Below, piece after piece: positions 18,130 to 26,403 of a stretch of DNA of 52,369 nt. Numbering within the stretch: position 1 is the first letter of the stretch; each line of letters begins with the position of its first letter. This stretch comes from Bradymonadales bacterium (GTDB lineage: Bacteria > Myxococcota_A > Bradymonadia > JAFGEP01): NCBI GenBank assembly GCA_016931535.1, contig JAFGEP010000014.1:1-52369 (forward strand). The letters run 5' to 3'. Both the position numbers and the translations under genes were made by a program. The notes beneath the pieces were generated by a model. The model saw nothing but the letters and a program-made list of their open reading frames with translations, searched no databases and was not told the origin of the DNA.

Positions 18130-19095
18130 ATGAATCGACAGGCCGCAACCCCAGACGTCCGGGTCAGCGTGGTGGTGCGCTCCTACGATCGCCTCCAACC
18201 GCTTCGCGAACTCTTGGAGGTGCTCCTCGACCAGGTTCACGACTCCTTCGAGATCGTGGTCGTGGAGCAGACCCCCGACTTCGACCGGAAAGCGGATCCG
18301 CGACTGCAGGCGCTGCTGGATGACCCCAGGATCCAACTGCTGAGACGACCGCCGCTGGGTGGCGCCGCCGCGCGGAACGAGGGCGTGCGCCACGCCTCCG
18401 GTGAACTCGTCATCCTGATCGACGACGACGACCTCCCCCTCGGTCGGGACTGGATCGCCTCCCACGAGGCCCACTTCGCCGACCCGTTGCTGGTCGGCCT
18501 GACCGCTCGACACGTCCGCCAGATCGGCGAGTCTCCCCCTTATGGTCCAAAGTGGCTCCCCACAAAGCTTTGCATGCGCTACTCGCCGCTGATGACCCCC
18601 TGGACCTTCGCCCGGTTGGATGTGGATGTGGCAGGAGTCGACTGGATCCACGGCACCAACGCCTCCTTTCGCCGGCAGGCCATCCTCGATGCCGGTCTCT
18701 GGGATGAGACCGTCAAGACCCAGGACGAGCACTCCCTGTCCATGAAGCTGGCCCGCTCCCTGGCCCCTGGGCAGTACCTCGCCTTCAAGGCTACCCCCCC
18801 AGCCCTCCGCAGAGTGGAGTTCGCCGGCGGGCTTTCCAAGCGCCGGACCGACGTGGCCGGAGAGCTGGACAACCACCTCAATTTCTTCCACCAGGTGATC
18901 GGTACCTACCATCCCCTCCGCTACTATGGCGCGTATCCCGCCTACCTCGGCGTCGCCTGGCTGAGGACCGTCCTGTGGGTCTGGCAGGACACCGGCCGGA
19001 AATACTCCCTGTGGACCAACCTCCGGCGGACCATCGAGGCTTCGATCAGGCTGCCGATCAAGGCCGTCGAGGTCCTTCGCCGTTCCCGGCCTTGA
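18130..19095 (+). CDS. glycosyltransferase family 2 (paralogue of 22145..23194)
   Basis: 321 aa, GT-A fold. It has VSVVVRSYDRLQPLRELLEV, the metal-binding run LIDDDDLPLGRDW (~97-109), the acceptor-site stretch WIHGTNASFRR and an E-D/D-E-H-type catalytic region (TQDEHSLSMKLARS). The gene at 22145 shares this whole layout, including DDDDLPLG, WLHGGNAS and a final FDYFHRV-like segment, so the two arose by duplication and probably add related sugars in sequence. GGGGA precedes the ATG. A strong hairpin follows the stop. Confidence 0.87.
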   Translation: MNRQAATPDVRVSVVVRSYDRLQPLRELLEVLLDQVHDSFEIVVVEQTPDFDRKADPRLQALLDDPRIQLLRRPPLGGAAARNEGVRHASGELVILIDDDDLPLGRDWIASHEAHFADPLLVGLTARHVRQIGESPPYGPKWLPTKLCMRYSPLMTPWTFARLDVDVAGVDWIHGTNASFRRQAILDAGLWDETVKTQDEHSLSMKLARSLAPGQYLAFKATPPALRRVEFAGGLSKRRTDVAGELDNHLNFFHQVIGTYHPLRYYGAYPAYLGVAWLRTVLWVWQDTGRKYSLWTNLRRTIEASIRLPIKAVEVLRRSRP

Positions 19096-19477
19096 CGTGG
19101 TCCACCGGGTGTCGCTCCTCCCAGTCCAGAGCAGCTCGCGGATTGCCGTCCGCGAGGAGCTGCCCACCCCCGACCAGCAACAGTCGACGCCTCACCCCCT
19201 GCTGCCGGCCATTTCGGAACGCTACCGAATGTCACCACACCGCCCCCGTAATGCCGGGTAGCCACCTGATCGGGGGTTGCCATCCTTTCGGGCTTCTTCC
19301 CCTGGATACCGGCATGCGGCCAGCGGTTCCTGGAGGCTTTGCCACCCTTGCCGCCTGGATGCTTCTCGGGCAGTATCCAGCAAGAACCCGCGTCCGGCAG
19401 CGGATCGGCGTCCTGCCGGCGCACCCCCGAAAGGGCTGGACCGGACCGACCGGCCCAGAGACGATTGGCGGAACACG
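19096..19477. other. 382-bp intergenic stretch
   Basis: No gene is supported here. A frame open from 19277 leads into the following gene but its upstream part resembles no protein. The only structure seen is the hairpin at 19131-19163. Confidence 0.5.
19131..19163 (+). terminator. strong hairpin after a glycosyltransferase gene
   Basis: Arms CTCGCGGA and TCCGCGAG (8 bp) flank a TTGCCG loop. A second outer stem (GCAG with CTGC) closes it after a 3-base bulge. It starts 36 bp after the stop of the GT2 gene. No T run follows, so it could be a weak or Rho-linked terminator or an mRNA-stabilising hairpin. Confidence 0.35.
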
Positions 19478-20662
19478 ATGGGATCTCGACCTCTCCAGGT
19501 TACGGTGTGGGCCACCACCTTTGGTGCCGACCTGCTCAGCTTGTGCCGTTTTCTGGACCGGCGGGAAGAGGTCCGCCTGACCATTTTTCTCCAGAATCCC
19601 CGCATATTCCGCAAGGAGGCCGTCTTCAGGCTCTCCCCCTTGCGAGCCCCCTTGCTGAGACGACGCCGCTTGCCCCTCCACCTGGCGTTTTCCTCCCGGG
19701 CGGACGTGACCATCGTCGACAACGGGGTGCCCCTTCTCAAATCCTCCCGGACCTTGTTCGTGCTCTGGCACGGTTTCGGCTGGAAGGGACCGGACGACCG
19801 CAACGCCTTCGCCTTCATGCGCCAGTGTATCGCAAGGCACTGGGGAGATCCGACGCAGCCAAACCATCGCTTCCTGTGGCAGTGTTTCGGAGAGTGGGAC
19901 CGCCGCTTCCGGGCCGAGGTCAGCGGGTTCCATCCCGATAACCTGGCGGTGCTGGGCTCGGCCTTTCACGACGAGGTCGCCGACCCGCTGGACCGGGCGG
20001 TAGTGGCCCCTTTCTACCCCTTCGATATCCAGAAGCGGAAAACGGTCCTTTTGGCGCCTACCTGGCATTATGATGGGATCTTCAGCCAGTGGGGCCGTGA
20101 AGCGGACCTCTTCGAGCAACTGCTGTCCCGGCTGGAGGCCCGCGGGGTGAACCTCATATTACGGATGCACGACCGGTGGCGGTATCCTGCGTCCTACCTG
20201 TCCCACATCCGAAAGCTGGGCCGCCGCTACCCCGGCATGCTGGTCAAGTTCAAGGATACCCACCAGGACAATACGGTGGACCTTCGGCTGGCCGATGTCC
20301 TCCTGACCAACTTCAGCAGCATCGCCAATTACTTCTACGCCACCGGACGGCCCACCATCCATATCTACCCGGTCCAGGATGCCGACCAGCCCTACCAGCT
20401 CAAGCGACTCTGGGCGGGCTCGGTCCGCAAGATCCCGATCCCCAGCGCCCGCACCATGTGGAAGCTGCCCCTGGAGGAGAACGGCGGGCTGGTCGCCACC
20501 AGCTTCCCTCAGCTCCTCGACCACCTGGACCGGGCGCTCGACGAGCCCGACTGCTGCCGGGAGAAGAGCAAGCAGTTTCTCACGACCTACATGTTGGGCG
20601 CCGATGGAAACAGCCGGCAACGCATCTTCCAGGCGATGAAAAACCTGGCACAGTACCCGTGA
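19478..20662 (+). CDS. TagB/TagF-like CDP-polyol phosphotransferase
   Basis: 394 aa. The C-terminal half matches the CDP-glycerol glycerophosphotransferase family: TVLLAPTWHYDGIF, LILRMHDRWRYP and RLADVLLTNFSSIANYFYATG, which corresponds to the conserved D-x-L-x-T-D/N-x-S-S stretch that binds the CDP donor. An H-G motif (LFVLWHGFGWKG, ~100) is the usual catalytic-histidine region. Such enzymes move a polyol phosphate from a CDP carrier onto a membrane-linked acceptor, as in teichoic acids and some Gram-negative capsules. ATG 19478 is chosen because upstream codons look non-coding; the ribosome site is weak. No CDP-glycerol synthase is nearby, but the cytidylyltransferase at 15971 could provide a CDP-polyol. 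Confidence 0.78.
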   Translation: MGSRPLQVTVWATTFGADLLSLCRFLDRREEVRLTIFLQNPRIFRKEAVFRLSPLRAPLLRRRRLPLHLAFSSRADVTIVDNGVPLLKSSRTLFVLWHGFGWKGPDDRNAFAFMRQCIARHWGDPTQPNHRFLWQCFGEWDRRFRAEVSGFHPDNLAVLGSAFHDEVADPLDRAVVAPFYPFDIQKRKTVLLAPTWHYDGIFSQWGREADLFEQLLSRLEARGVNLILRMHDRWRYPASYLSHIRKLGRRYPGMLVKFKDTHQDNTVDLRLADVLLTNFSSIANYFYATGRPTIHIYPVQDADQPYQLKRLWAGSVRKIPIPSARTMWKLPLEENGGLVATSFPQLLDHLDRALDEPDCCREKSKQFLTTYMLGADGNSRQRIFQAMKNLAQYP

Positions 20663-20684
20663 CCTCCCAAAGCCCCTGCCCACC

Positions 20685-22148
20685 ATGACCCTCGAGAACC
20701 CTCAATACCACATCAAGCGCGGCCTGTTCTGGCTCGGTTCGGCAAGCGCCTATACCCGAGCCTTCAGCTTCGCCAGCACGCTGGTGGTCATGTGGTTCTT
20801 GACCCGCGAGGAGATGGGGCTGGCAGCCATCGCCTGGAGCGTCTCCGTCTTCCTCGAGGCCTTCAACGGCCTGGGCGTGGGAACCTCCCTGATCCAGACC
20901 CCTCACCTCGCCCGCCGGGAGAAGCACACCCTCTTCTGGTTCTCCACCGGCCTGTCCCTTCTGCTCATGGCGGGCATCATGCTGGCGGCACCCCTGATCG
21001 CCCGCTTCTACGGAAACCGCCTGCTCACCCCCATGATCATGGTCTCGGCCGCCAAGCTGCTCTTCGTCGGGGTCGCCCTGGTCCCCCTGCAACTCCTCAA
21101 CCGCAACCTCTCCTTTCGGGCGGTGGGCACCATCCAGGCAGCGGCCACCACCCTGGCCGCCCTGGTCAACATCGTGCTGGCTGCCGCAGGCGCCGGCGCC
21201 TGGGCCCCCGTCATCTCCAATGTCTCCACCGGCCTGGTCACCCTGGTGGGCGTCTATCTGGCAGCCCCTTTCTGGCCCCGTATCGAGTTCGCTTTCGCCG
21301 ATCTCAAACGGCACCTGCTCTTCGGAATCCGCGTGGCCACCTCGGGGATCATCTATCACTTCTACCGCAATGTTGACTTCTTCATCCTGGGCAAGATGCT
21401 CGGAATGGAGGCGTTGGGGGTCTACCGGGTGGCCTTCGACCTGGCCATGGAGCCGGCCCAGGTCATCATCAACGTGGTCAACCGGGTGGCCTACCCGGTG
21501 TTCGCACGGATCGCCGACAAGACCGACCAGCTTCTGGCCACCTTCGCCCAGATGACCCGCTTCAACGTCTTGCTGGTCGGCCCCCTGGCGGTCTACATCT
21601 CCTTCGTCGCCTACCCCCTGATCAGCGTCGTCACCAACGATCGCTGGCTGGTCGCCGCGCCGGCGTTGTCGGTGCTCTGCTGGGCCGGTCTGCTCCGTTC
21701 CCTGGTCCAGATCTTCCCTCAGCTCTACCACGCCAAGGGGGCTCCTCAACTGGCCATCTATGACTCGCTGGCCTCCCTCGTCGTGATCTCCGGGACCATC
21801 TACCTGGGCCTGCTGCTCTTCGGCGACTCGTGGGGCATCTTGGCCGTCTGCTACGCCTGGCTGGTCAGCTACCCGCTCCTGTTGGCCTTCCAGATCTACC
21901 TGGCCCGCCGGGTCGTGCCGCTCGATCTCGGCCAGTACCTGCGCTCCCAGCTCCCGGTCTTCGGCGGGCTGGGGTTGGTGGCCCTCCTGTTCTGGGCGCT
22001 CTCCCCTCTGGACCGGCTCGGTCTGGGGCACCTGCCCTACTTGTTGATCTCGGCAGCTGCAGGTCTGGCACTCTATGCCGCCTACCTCCGGATCGTCCTC
22101 GGCATCCGCCTGAAGGACGCGCTCCCCCGCAAGCAGGTGGCATCATGA
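20685..22148 (+). CDS. Wzx-like oligosaccharide flippase
   Basis: 487 aa with about 12-14 membrane helices, MOP/polysaccharide-transport superfamily. It begins GLFWLGSASAYTRAFSFAST and continues through VMWFLTREEMGLAAIAWSVS. The region GMEALGVYRVAFDLAMEPAQ and the later VNRVAYPVFARIADK are typical of WzxC-type exporters. It would flip undecaprenyl-linked glycan units to the periplasm. It begins 22 bp after the TagF-like gene and its stop overlaps the ATG of the next glycosyltransferase, so these genes form one transcription unit. Confidence 0.87.
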   Translation: MTLENPQYHIKRGLFWLGSASAYTRAFSFASTLVVMWFLTREEMGLAAIAWSVSVFLEAFNGLGVGTSLIQTPHLARREKHTLFWFSTGLSLLLMAGIMLAAPLIARFYGNRLLTPMIMVSAAKLLFVGVALVPLQLLNRNLSFRAVGTIQAAATTLAALVNIVLAAAGAGAWAPVISNVSTGLVTLVGVYLAAPFWPRIEFAFADLKRHLLFGIRVATSGIIYHFYRNVDFFILGKMLGMEALGVYRVAFDLAMEPAQVIINVVNRVAYPVFARIADKTDQLLATFAQMTRFNVLLVGPLAVYISFVAYPLISVVTNDRWLVAAPALSVLCWAGLLRSLVQIFPQLYHAKGAPQLAIYDSLASLVVISGTIYLGLLLFGDSWGILAVCYAWLVSYPLLLAFQIYLARRVVPLDLGQYLRSQLPVFGGLGLVALLFWALSPLDRLGLGHLPYLLISAAAGLALYAAYLRIVLGIRLKDALPRKQVAS

Positions 22149-23194
22149 GGGGCCATTCCAACGACCCGCGCCCAACCGATGAGAAACCGGCGGCCGCCAC
22201 CGAAGCGGCCTTGCCCCCGGTATCGGTCGTCATTCGCTCCCTCGACCGCCTGGATGCCTGCCTCGAGCTGATCGGAGCCGTGCTGGACCAGGACTATCCC
22301 AGCTTCGAGGTGATCGTGGTCGAGCAGAGCAGAGCGGTCACAGCAGAACAGCAGACCGCCCTGCAACGCCTCTGCGCCGAGCACGACAACCTCACGGTCC
22401 TCCGTTGCTCGCCGCTCGGGCCGGCCGGTGCTCGCAACATGGGCTGGAGAAATGCGAACAACCCGATCGTGCTGTTCATCGACGATGACGACCTTCCGCT
22501 GGGCACCGACTGGATCCGCAAGCACGGTGAGCAGTACCTCGATCCCGACATCATCGGCGTCTCGGGACGGGAGCTGAACCGGCCCGACGATCCCGGCGGC
22601 TACTGGAACCACGAACGGGCGGTGCGAAACTGCCTGTCCTACAACTTTCTGGCCTTCCCCTCCGTGTACTGCCGGCTCGGACAGCGGATCGACCCGGTCC
22701 AGTGGCTACACGGCGGCAACGCCTCGGTTCGCAGGGAGTGGATCGAGGCGGCCGGCGGTTGGGACGAGAACCTCGTGGACCACGAGGAGCATACCTTCGC
22801 CTTTCGCCTCCGCCCCCTGCTCGAGCCTCCGCAGCGGTTGATATTCGATCCGGGCCCCACCATCATCCGCCGGAGGAACCTTCCCGGGGGGATCGATCGG
22901 CGCAGCTCCGGTCCCTTCGCCATCTATCGGCGTCAGTTCGACTACTTTCACCGGGTGGTCGCCCGCTATCGACCCTGGCGGCTGTTGTTGTTGTACCCGG
23001 TTGTCCTGGTCTGGATGGTCGCCTGGACGATCCGTTGGTTCTTCAAGGACTCTCGAAGCCACGCGCGACTTTCCTCGAGGTTGGCGGCGACGATGGAGAT
23101 CCTGCTCTGCTGGCCGATATGGTACCTGGCCTGCTGGATCCTGATGATCGGCAAGGCGCCGCGCAGAAAAAAAAGGGTGAAACCACCCGGATGA
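22145..23194 (+). CDS. glycosyltransferase family 2 with C-terminal membrane segment
   Basis: 349 aa. GT-A domain with VSVVIRSLDRLDACLELIGA, LFIDDDDLPLGTDW, WLHGGNASVRREW and an acidic catalytic region (LVDHEEHTFAFRL). It is a paralogue of the GT2 at 18130. The last ~70 residues are hydrophobic (LLLLYPVVLVWMVAWTIRW, then WPIWYLACWILMI), followed by a basic tail (KAPRRKKRVKPPG), suggesting membrane attachment. ATG 22145 overlaps the flippase stop as ATGA. Last gene of the glycan locus. Confidence 0.87.
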   Translation: MRGHSNDPRPTDEKPAAATEAALPPVSVVIRSLDRLDACLELIGAVLDQDYPSFEVIVVEQSRAVTAEQQTALQRLCAEHDNLTVLRCSPLGPAGARNMGWRNANNPIVLFIDDDDLPLGTDWIRKHGEQYLDPDIIGVSGRELNRPDDPGGYWNHERAVRNCLSYNFLAFPSVYCRLGQRIDPVQWLHGGNASVRREWIEAAGGWDENLVDHEEHTFAFRLRPLLEPPQRLIFDPGPTIIRRRNLPGGIDRRSSGPFAIYRRQFDYFHRVVARYRPWRLLLLYPVVLVWMVAWTIRWFFKDSRSHARLSSRLAATMEILLCWPIWYLACWILMIGKAPRRKKRVKPPG

Positions 23195-23322
23195 GCCCCT
23201 TATCTGTCGCCCGTTGGCAAGACGAAAGGGGTGATCAAAGGACAGGGCGAAACCAGGGGCTTCAAACCGATACCCACCCACTGTACACTCCCCCCTCGCC
23301 TTTTCGAGCCAGGGGAACCGCC

Positions 23323-25167
23323 ATGCAACTCATCGAATGCGTACCCAACTTCAGCCAAGGACGGGACCACCGTATCATCGACGCCATTGCGGCCGCCGCG
23401 TCCAGCGTGGAGGGTGTCCGCGTTCTGGATGTGGATCCCGGTGCAGACACCAACCGCACCGTATTGACCTTCGTCGGTGCGCCACAGGCCGTCCTGGAAG
23501 CTGCCTTCCAGGTCATCCAGAAAGCCACCGAGCTCATCGACATGCGCCGCCACAAGGGCGCCCATCCCAGACACGGGGCGGTCGACGTCTGCCCCTTCGT
23601 ACCGGTCTCGGAAACGACCATGGACGACTGCGTGAAGCTGGCCCACCGGCTGGGAGAGCGGGTTGGCAAGGATCTCGAAATCCCGGGTTACTACTACGAA
23701 CATGCCGCCCTGTGCCCCGAGCGCCGAAACCTGGCCGCCGTTCGCAAGGGCGAGTATGAAGCCCTGCCCGACAAGCTGATTGACCCCGCCTGGAAACCGG
23801 ACTTCGGACCGGCCCGATGGGACGACCGGGTGGCCCGTACCGGAGTCGTCACGATTGGCGCCCGCCAGTTCCTGATCGCCTACAACATCAACCTCAACAC
23901 CAAGGACGCGCGTTACGCCAAGGACCTGGCCAACCAGATCCGCGAATCGGGCCGCAACAAGCGCGAGGGCAACATCGTCCCCGCCTATTTCAAGGGCACC
24001 ATCGTCCGCTACCGGCCGAAAGAAGGGATCATGCCTTGCGGGCTGTGCGAACATGTCGCCAACAGCCTCGAAACCCTGGACGGCCACTACCAGGCCCAGC
24101 ACCAGGTCGAGCTGGCCCAGTACCTCGCCCAGTTCGACCAGCAGCCCGACAAGCTGGAGGGCCAGCCGGTCAAGAAGCCCGGGTTGTTCACCCACTGCAA
24201 GGCCACCGGCTGGGTCATCCAGGACTACGGTTGCGCCCAGGTCACCATGAACCTCACCGACTACCACGTGACCCCCCCTCACCTGGTCCTGGAGGTGGTC
24301 CGGGAGCAGGCCGCCAAGATGGGTATCGTGGTCACCGGCAGCGAGCTGGTCGGGCTCATCCCCTTCGATGCCCTGCTGCAGGCCGGCAAGTACTACCAGC
24401 GCCGATATGGGGGATCGACCGGCCTCCCCTGGCGCGATCTCTTGCAGATCGCCGTTCGCTCCATGAAGCTCGACGATCTCGCCCCCTTCGACATCGATAA
24501 GAAGGTCATCGGGCTGCCCGAGTGGCCCGCACGCTGCCTGGCTGCACTGCCCTGCAGGGATTTTGTCGATGAGGTCTCCCGGGACTCCCCGGCCCCCGGC
24601 GGCGGCAGCGTGGCTGCACTGGCGGGCGCTCTGGGGGCCGCCCTGGTCAGCATGGTGGCCAATCTGGCCATCAACAAGAAAGGGTACTACGACCAGTCCC
24701 CCCCGCTGGACGGGATCTCGGCCGTCGCACAGACCATCAAGGATAGGCTGGTTCGCGCCGTCGACACCGACACCGAGGCCTTCAACGCCGTGATCGCCGC
24801 CAGGCGCCTCCCCTCGCGCACCCCCCAGGAGAAGGCGGACCGGGAGAAGGCACTGCAAGAAGGCTACCAGACCGCCTCCCAGGTCCCCCTTTCGACAGCC
24901 AAGCTCTGTTTGGAAGCGGTGCAGCTCGCAGACCAGGTGGCCCACCTGGGCAACCCCGCCTCGATAAGCGATGCCGGCCTGGCCGCCCTCATGGGCTGCG
25001 CCGGCGTGGAAGGCGCCGTCTACAACGTGCGCATCAACCTGCCCTTCCTCTCCGACCCGGCCATTCGGGCGGAGCTGGAGCAACAGCTGGATCAGGTCGT
25101 CGCCGAGGCCCGCCGGCTGCGCGACCAGGTCGACGTCCTGGTGCTCGAAACCATCAGAGACCGGTGA
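23323..25167 (+). CDS. ftcD: bifunctional glutamate formimidoyltransferase / formimino-THF cyclodeaminase
   Basis: 614 aa; most FtcD proteins are about 540. The formiminotransferase half begins MQLIECVPNFSQGRD and has HKGAHPRHGAVDVCPFVPV. The cyclodeaminase half (~410 on) has SPAPGGGSVAALAGALGAAL. Together they pass the formimino group from formimino-glutamate, made in histidine breakdown, to tetrahydrofolate and release ammonia, giving methenyl-THF. The extra length is an insertion at ~222-285 with a C2H2-like pattern, Cys239-x2-Cys242-x12-His255-x4-His260. ATG 23323 matches the family N-terminus. The folD homologue downstream would act on the same one-carbon product. Confidence 0.93.
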   Translation: MQLIECVPNFSQGRDHRIIDAIAAAASSVEGVRVLDVDPGADTNRTVLTFVGAPQAVLEAAFQVIQKATELIDMRRHKGAHPRHGAVDVCPFVPVSETTMDDCVKLAHRLGERVGKDLEIPGYYYEHAALCPERRNLAAVRKGEYEALPDKLIDPAWKPDFGPARWDDRVARTGVVTIGARQFLIAYNINLNTKDARYAKDLANQIRESGRNKREGNIVPAYFKGTIVRYRPKEGIMPCGLCEHVANSLETLDGHYQAQHQVELAQYLAQFDQQPDKLEGQPVKKPGLFTHCKATGWVIQDYGCAQVTMNLTDYHVTPPHLVLEVVREQAAKMGIVVTGSELVGLIPFDALLQAGKYYQRRYGGSTGLPWRDLLQIAVRSMKLDDLAPFDIDKKVIGLPEWPARCLAALPCRDFVDEVSRDSPAPGGGSVAALAGALGAALVSMVANLAINKKGYYDQSPPLDGISAVAQTIKDRLVRAVDTDTEAFNAVIAARRLPSRTPQEKADREKALQEGYQTASQVPLSTAKLCLEAVQLADQVAHLGNPASISDAGLAALMGCAGVEGAVYNVRINLPFLSDPAIRAELEQQLDQVVAEARRLRDQVDVLVLETIRDR

Positions 25168-25380
25168 TGTCCAAGGGGCCGCGATCGATGCAGCGACAGC
25201 GTTCACCGGCTCCCTCGATCTGCCATCTCCGGGGCTCGAACCCTCTTGCCCCTTACAGGGGGCCGCTCCCTGGTCCGGTGGTGGATTTTGGGGATGCCGC
25301 CACCCGACCGGTTCCGGTGAACCTGTCGAACCTGGAGAATCCAGATTCGATGCCTCTCTTCGAGGGCCAGAGCTAGCGAA
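25168..25380. other. intergenic with a GCCCC/GGGGC hairpin
   Basis: 213 bp between ftcD and folD. It contains GCCCC-TTACAG-GGGGC near 25247-25262, a short palindrome of a kind often dispersed in GC-rich genomes. A small open frame overlapping the ftcD stop (25164-25376) has no ribosome site and an implausible composition. Confidence 0.35.
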
Positions 25381-26298
25381 ATGACCATGGAAACGCAACT
25401 CGTCCCAGGTAAGCAGATCGCCGCCTCCTTGCTGGATGACCTCTCGGCCCGCGCTTCGACCCTCATCGACCAGGGGATCCAGCCCCTGCTGGCCTTCCTT
25501 GTAGTCGGCCAGGACCCCTCCACGCTGTCCTATCTTCGCGGCGTACAGAAAGCCGCCGATCAGGCCCGCATCCAGCTTTTGCGAGTCGAGCTGGCGGTCG
25601 ATGCCGACCAGGCCCGGCTGGAGTGCGCCTTGCTGGAGCTCGCCAACGACCGGGCGGTCCACGGGATCATCCTGCAAAGGCCCTTGCCGGTTGGCCTGGA
25701 CGCGGTACAGGCCAGCCACTGCATCCCCCTCGCCAAGGACCTGGACTGCACCAGTCCGGAAAGCCTGGGCCTGCTGTTTTTGGGAAAGGCCCGCCACCTC
25801 CCCTGCACGCCGGCCGCCGTCCTGGAGATCCTCCATCGGGCGGGGGTCCCAACCGCGGGCCGCCATGCCGTCATCATCGGCCGCAGCCCGGTGGTCGGAA
25901 GACCTCTGGCCCACCTGCTCTCCGAAAAGGGGGAAGGGGGAGATGCCACGGTCACCCTCTGTCATAGCCGGACACCAGACATCGGGAAATACACACGCCA
26001 GGCCGACATCCTGGTGTGCGCCGCTGGCAGCCCCGGCCTGGTGCGGGGCGACATGATTCGACCAGGTACCGCCGTGGTCGACGTCTCCACCAACAGCATC
26101 GCCGACCCCTCGACCCGCTCCGGCTTTCGCCTGGTGGGCGATCTGGTTGCCGAGGAGGCGATGGGGCGCGCCGCCTTGATCACACCGGTCCCGGGTGGCG
26201 TGGGACCGGTCACCGTCGCCATGTTGCTGAAAAACGCGGTGGTTGCCGCCCAACAGGTCGCAGAAAGCCCAGTGGCCAAGATGGCGGACACGCCATGA
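25381..26298 (+). CDS. folD: FolD-like methylene-THF dehydrogenase/cyclohydrolase, catalytic Lys absent
   Basis: 305 aa. FolD interconverts methylene-, methenyl- and 10-formyl-THF. Recognisable parts are VVGQDPSTLSYLRGVQKAAD, GIILQRPLPVGL with the conserved Gln, KDLDCTSPESLG, PCTPAAVLEIL, the NADP-binding GRHAVIIGRSPVVGRPLAHL and ITPVPGGVGPVTVAMLL near the end. In normal FolD the first motif is Y-x3-K, where the Lys drives cyclohydrolase chemistry. Here Tyr51 is followed four residues later by Val55; the next Lys is 57. The D-G after the conserved Asp is D-C. It may be a dehydrogenase-only or altered enzyme. The general family assignment is secure. Confidence 0.88.
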   Translation: MTMETQLVPGKQIAASLLDDLSARASTLIDQGIQPLLAFLVVGQDPSTLSYLRGVQKAADQARIQLLRVELAVDADQARLECALLELANDRAVHGIILQRPLPVGLDAVQASHCIPLAKDLDCTSPESLGLLFLGKARHLPCTPAAVLEILHRAGVPTAGRHAVIIGRSPVVGRPLAHLLSEKGEGGDATVTLCHSRTPDIGKYTRQADILVCAAGSPGLVRGDMIRPGTAVVDVSTNSIADPSTRSGFRLVGDLVAEEAMGRAALITPVPGGVGPVTVAMLLKNAVVAAQQVAESPVAKMADTP

Positions 26299-26403
26299 CG
26301 GAGTGAACCGCACTTGATGGAAACCAGCCGCCGGTGCCGATGCCACGGTGCCGGGAGATCTGGTAACAATCCGCAATACAAGATCCGAAAATGGAGCGTT
26401 GCG

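Noticed and set aside
25225..25330. tRNA-like features on the minus strand (GGTTCGAG and a GTA-containing loop)
   Set aside because: The T-arm pairs only three bases, the GTA hairpin has a six-base loop and there is no matching acceptor stem, so this is a chance hairpin.
25164..25376. 70-residue frame overlapping the ftcD stop
   Set aside because: No ribosome site, Pro/Ser/Arg-rich sequence unlike a folded protein, and it covers a palindrome.
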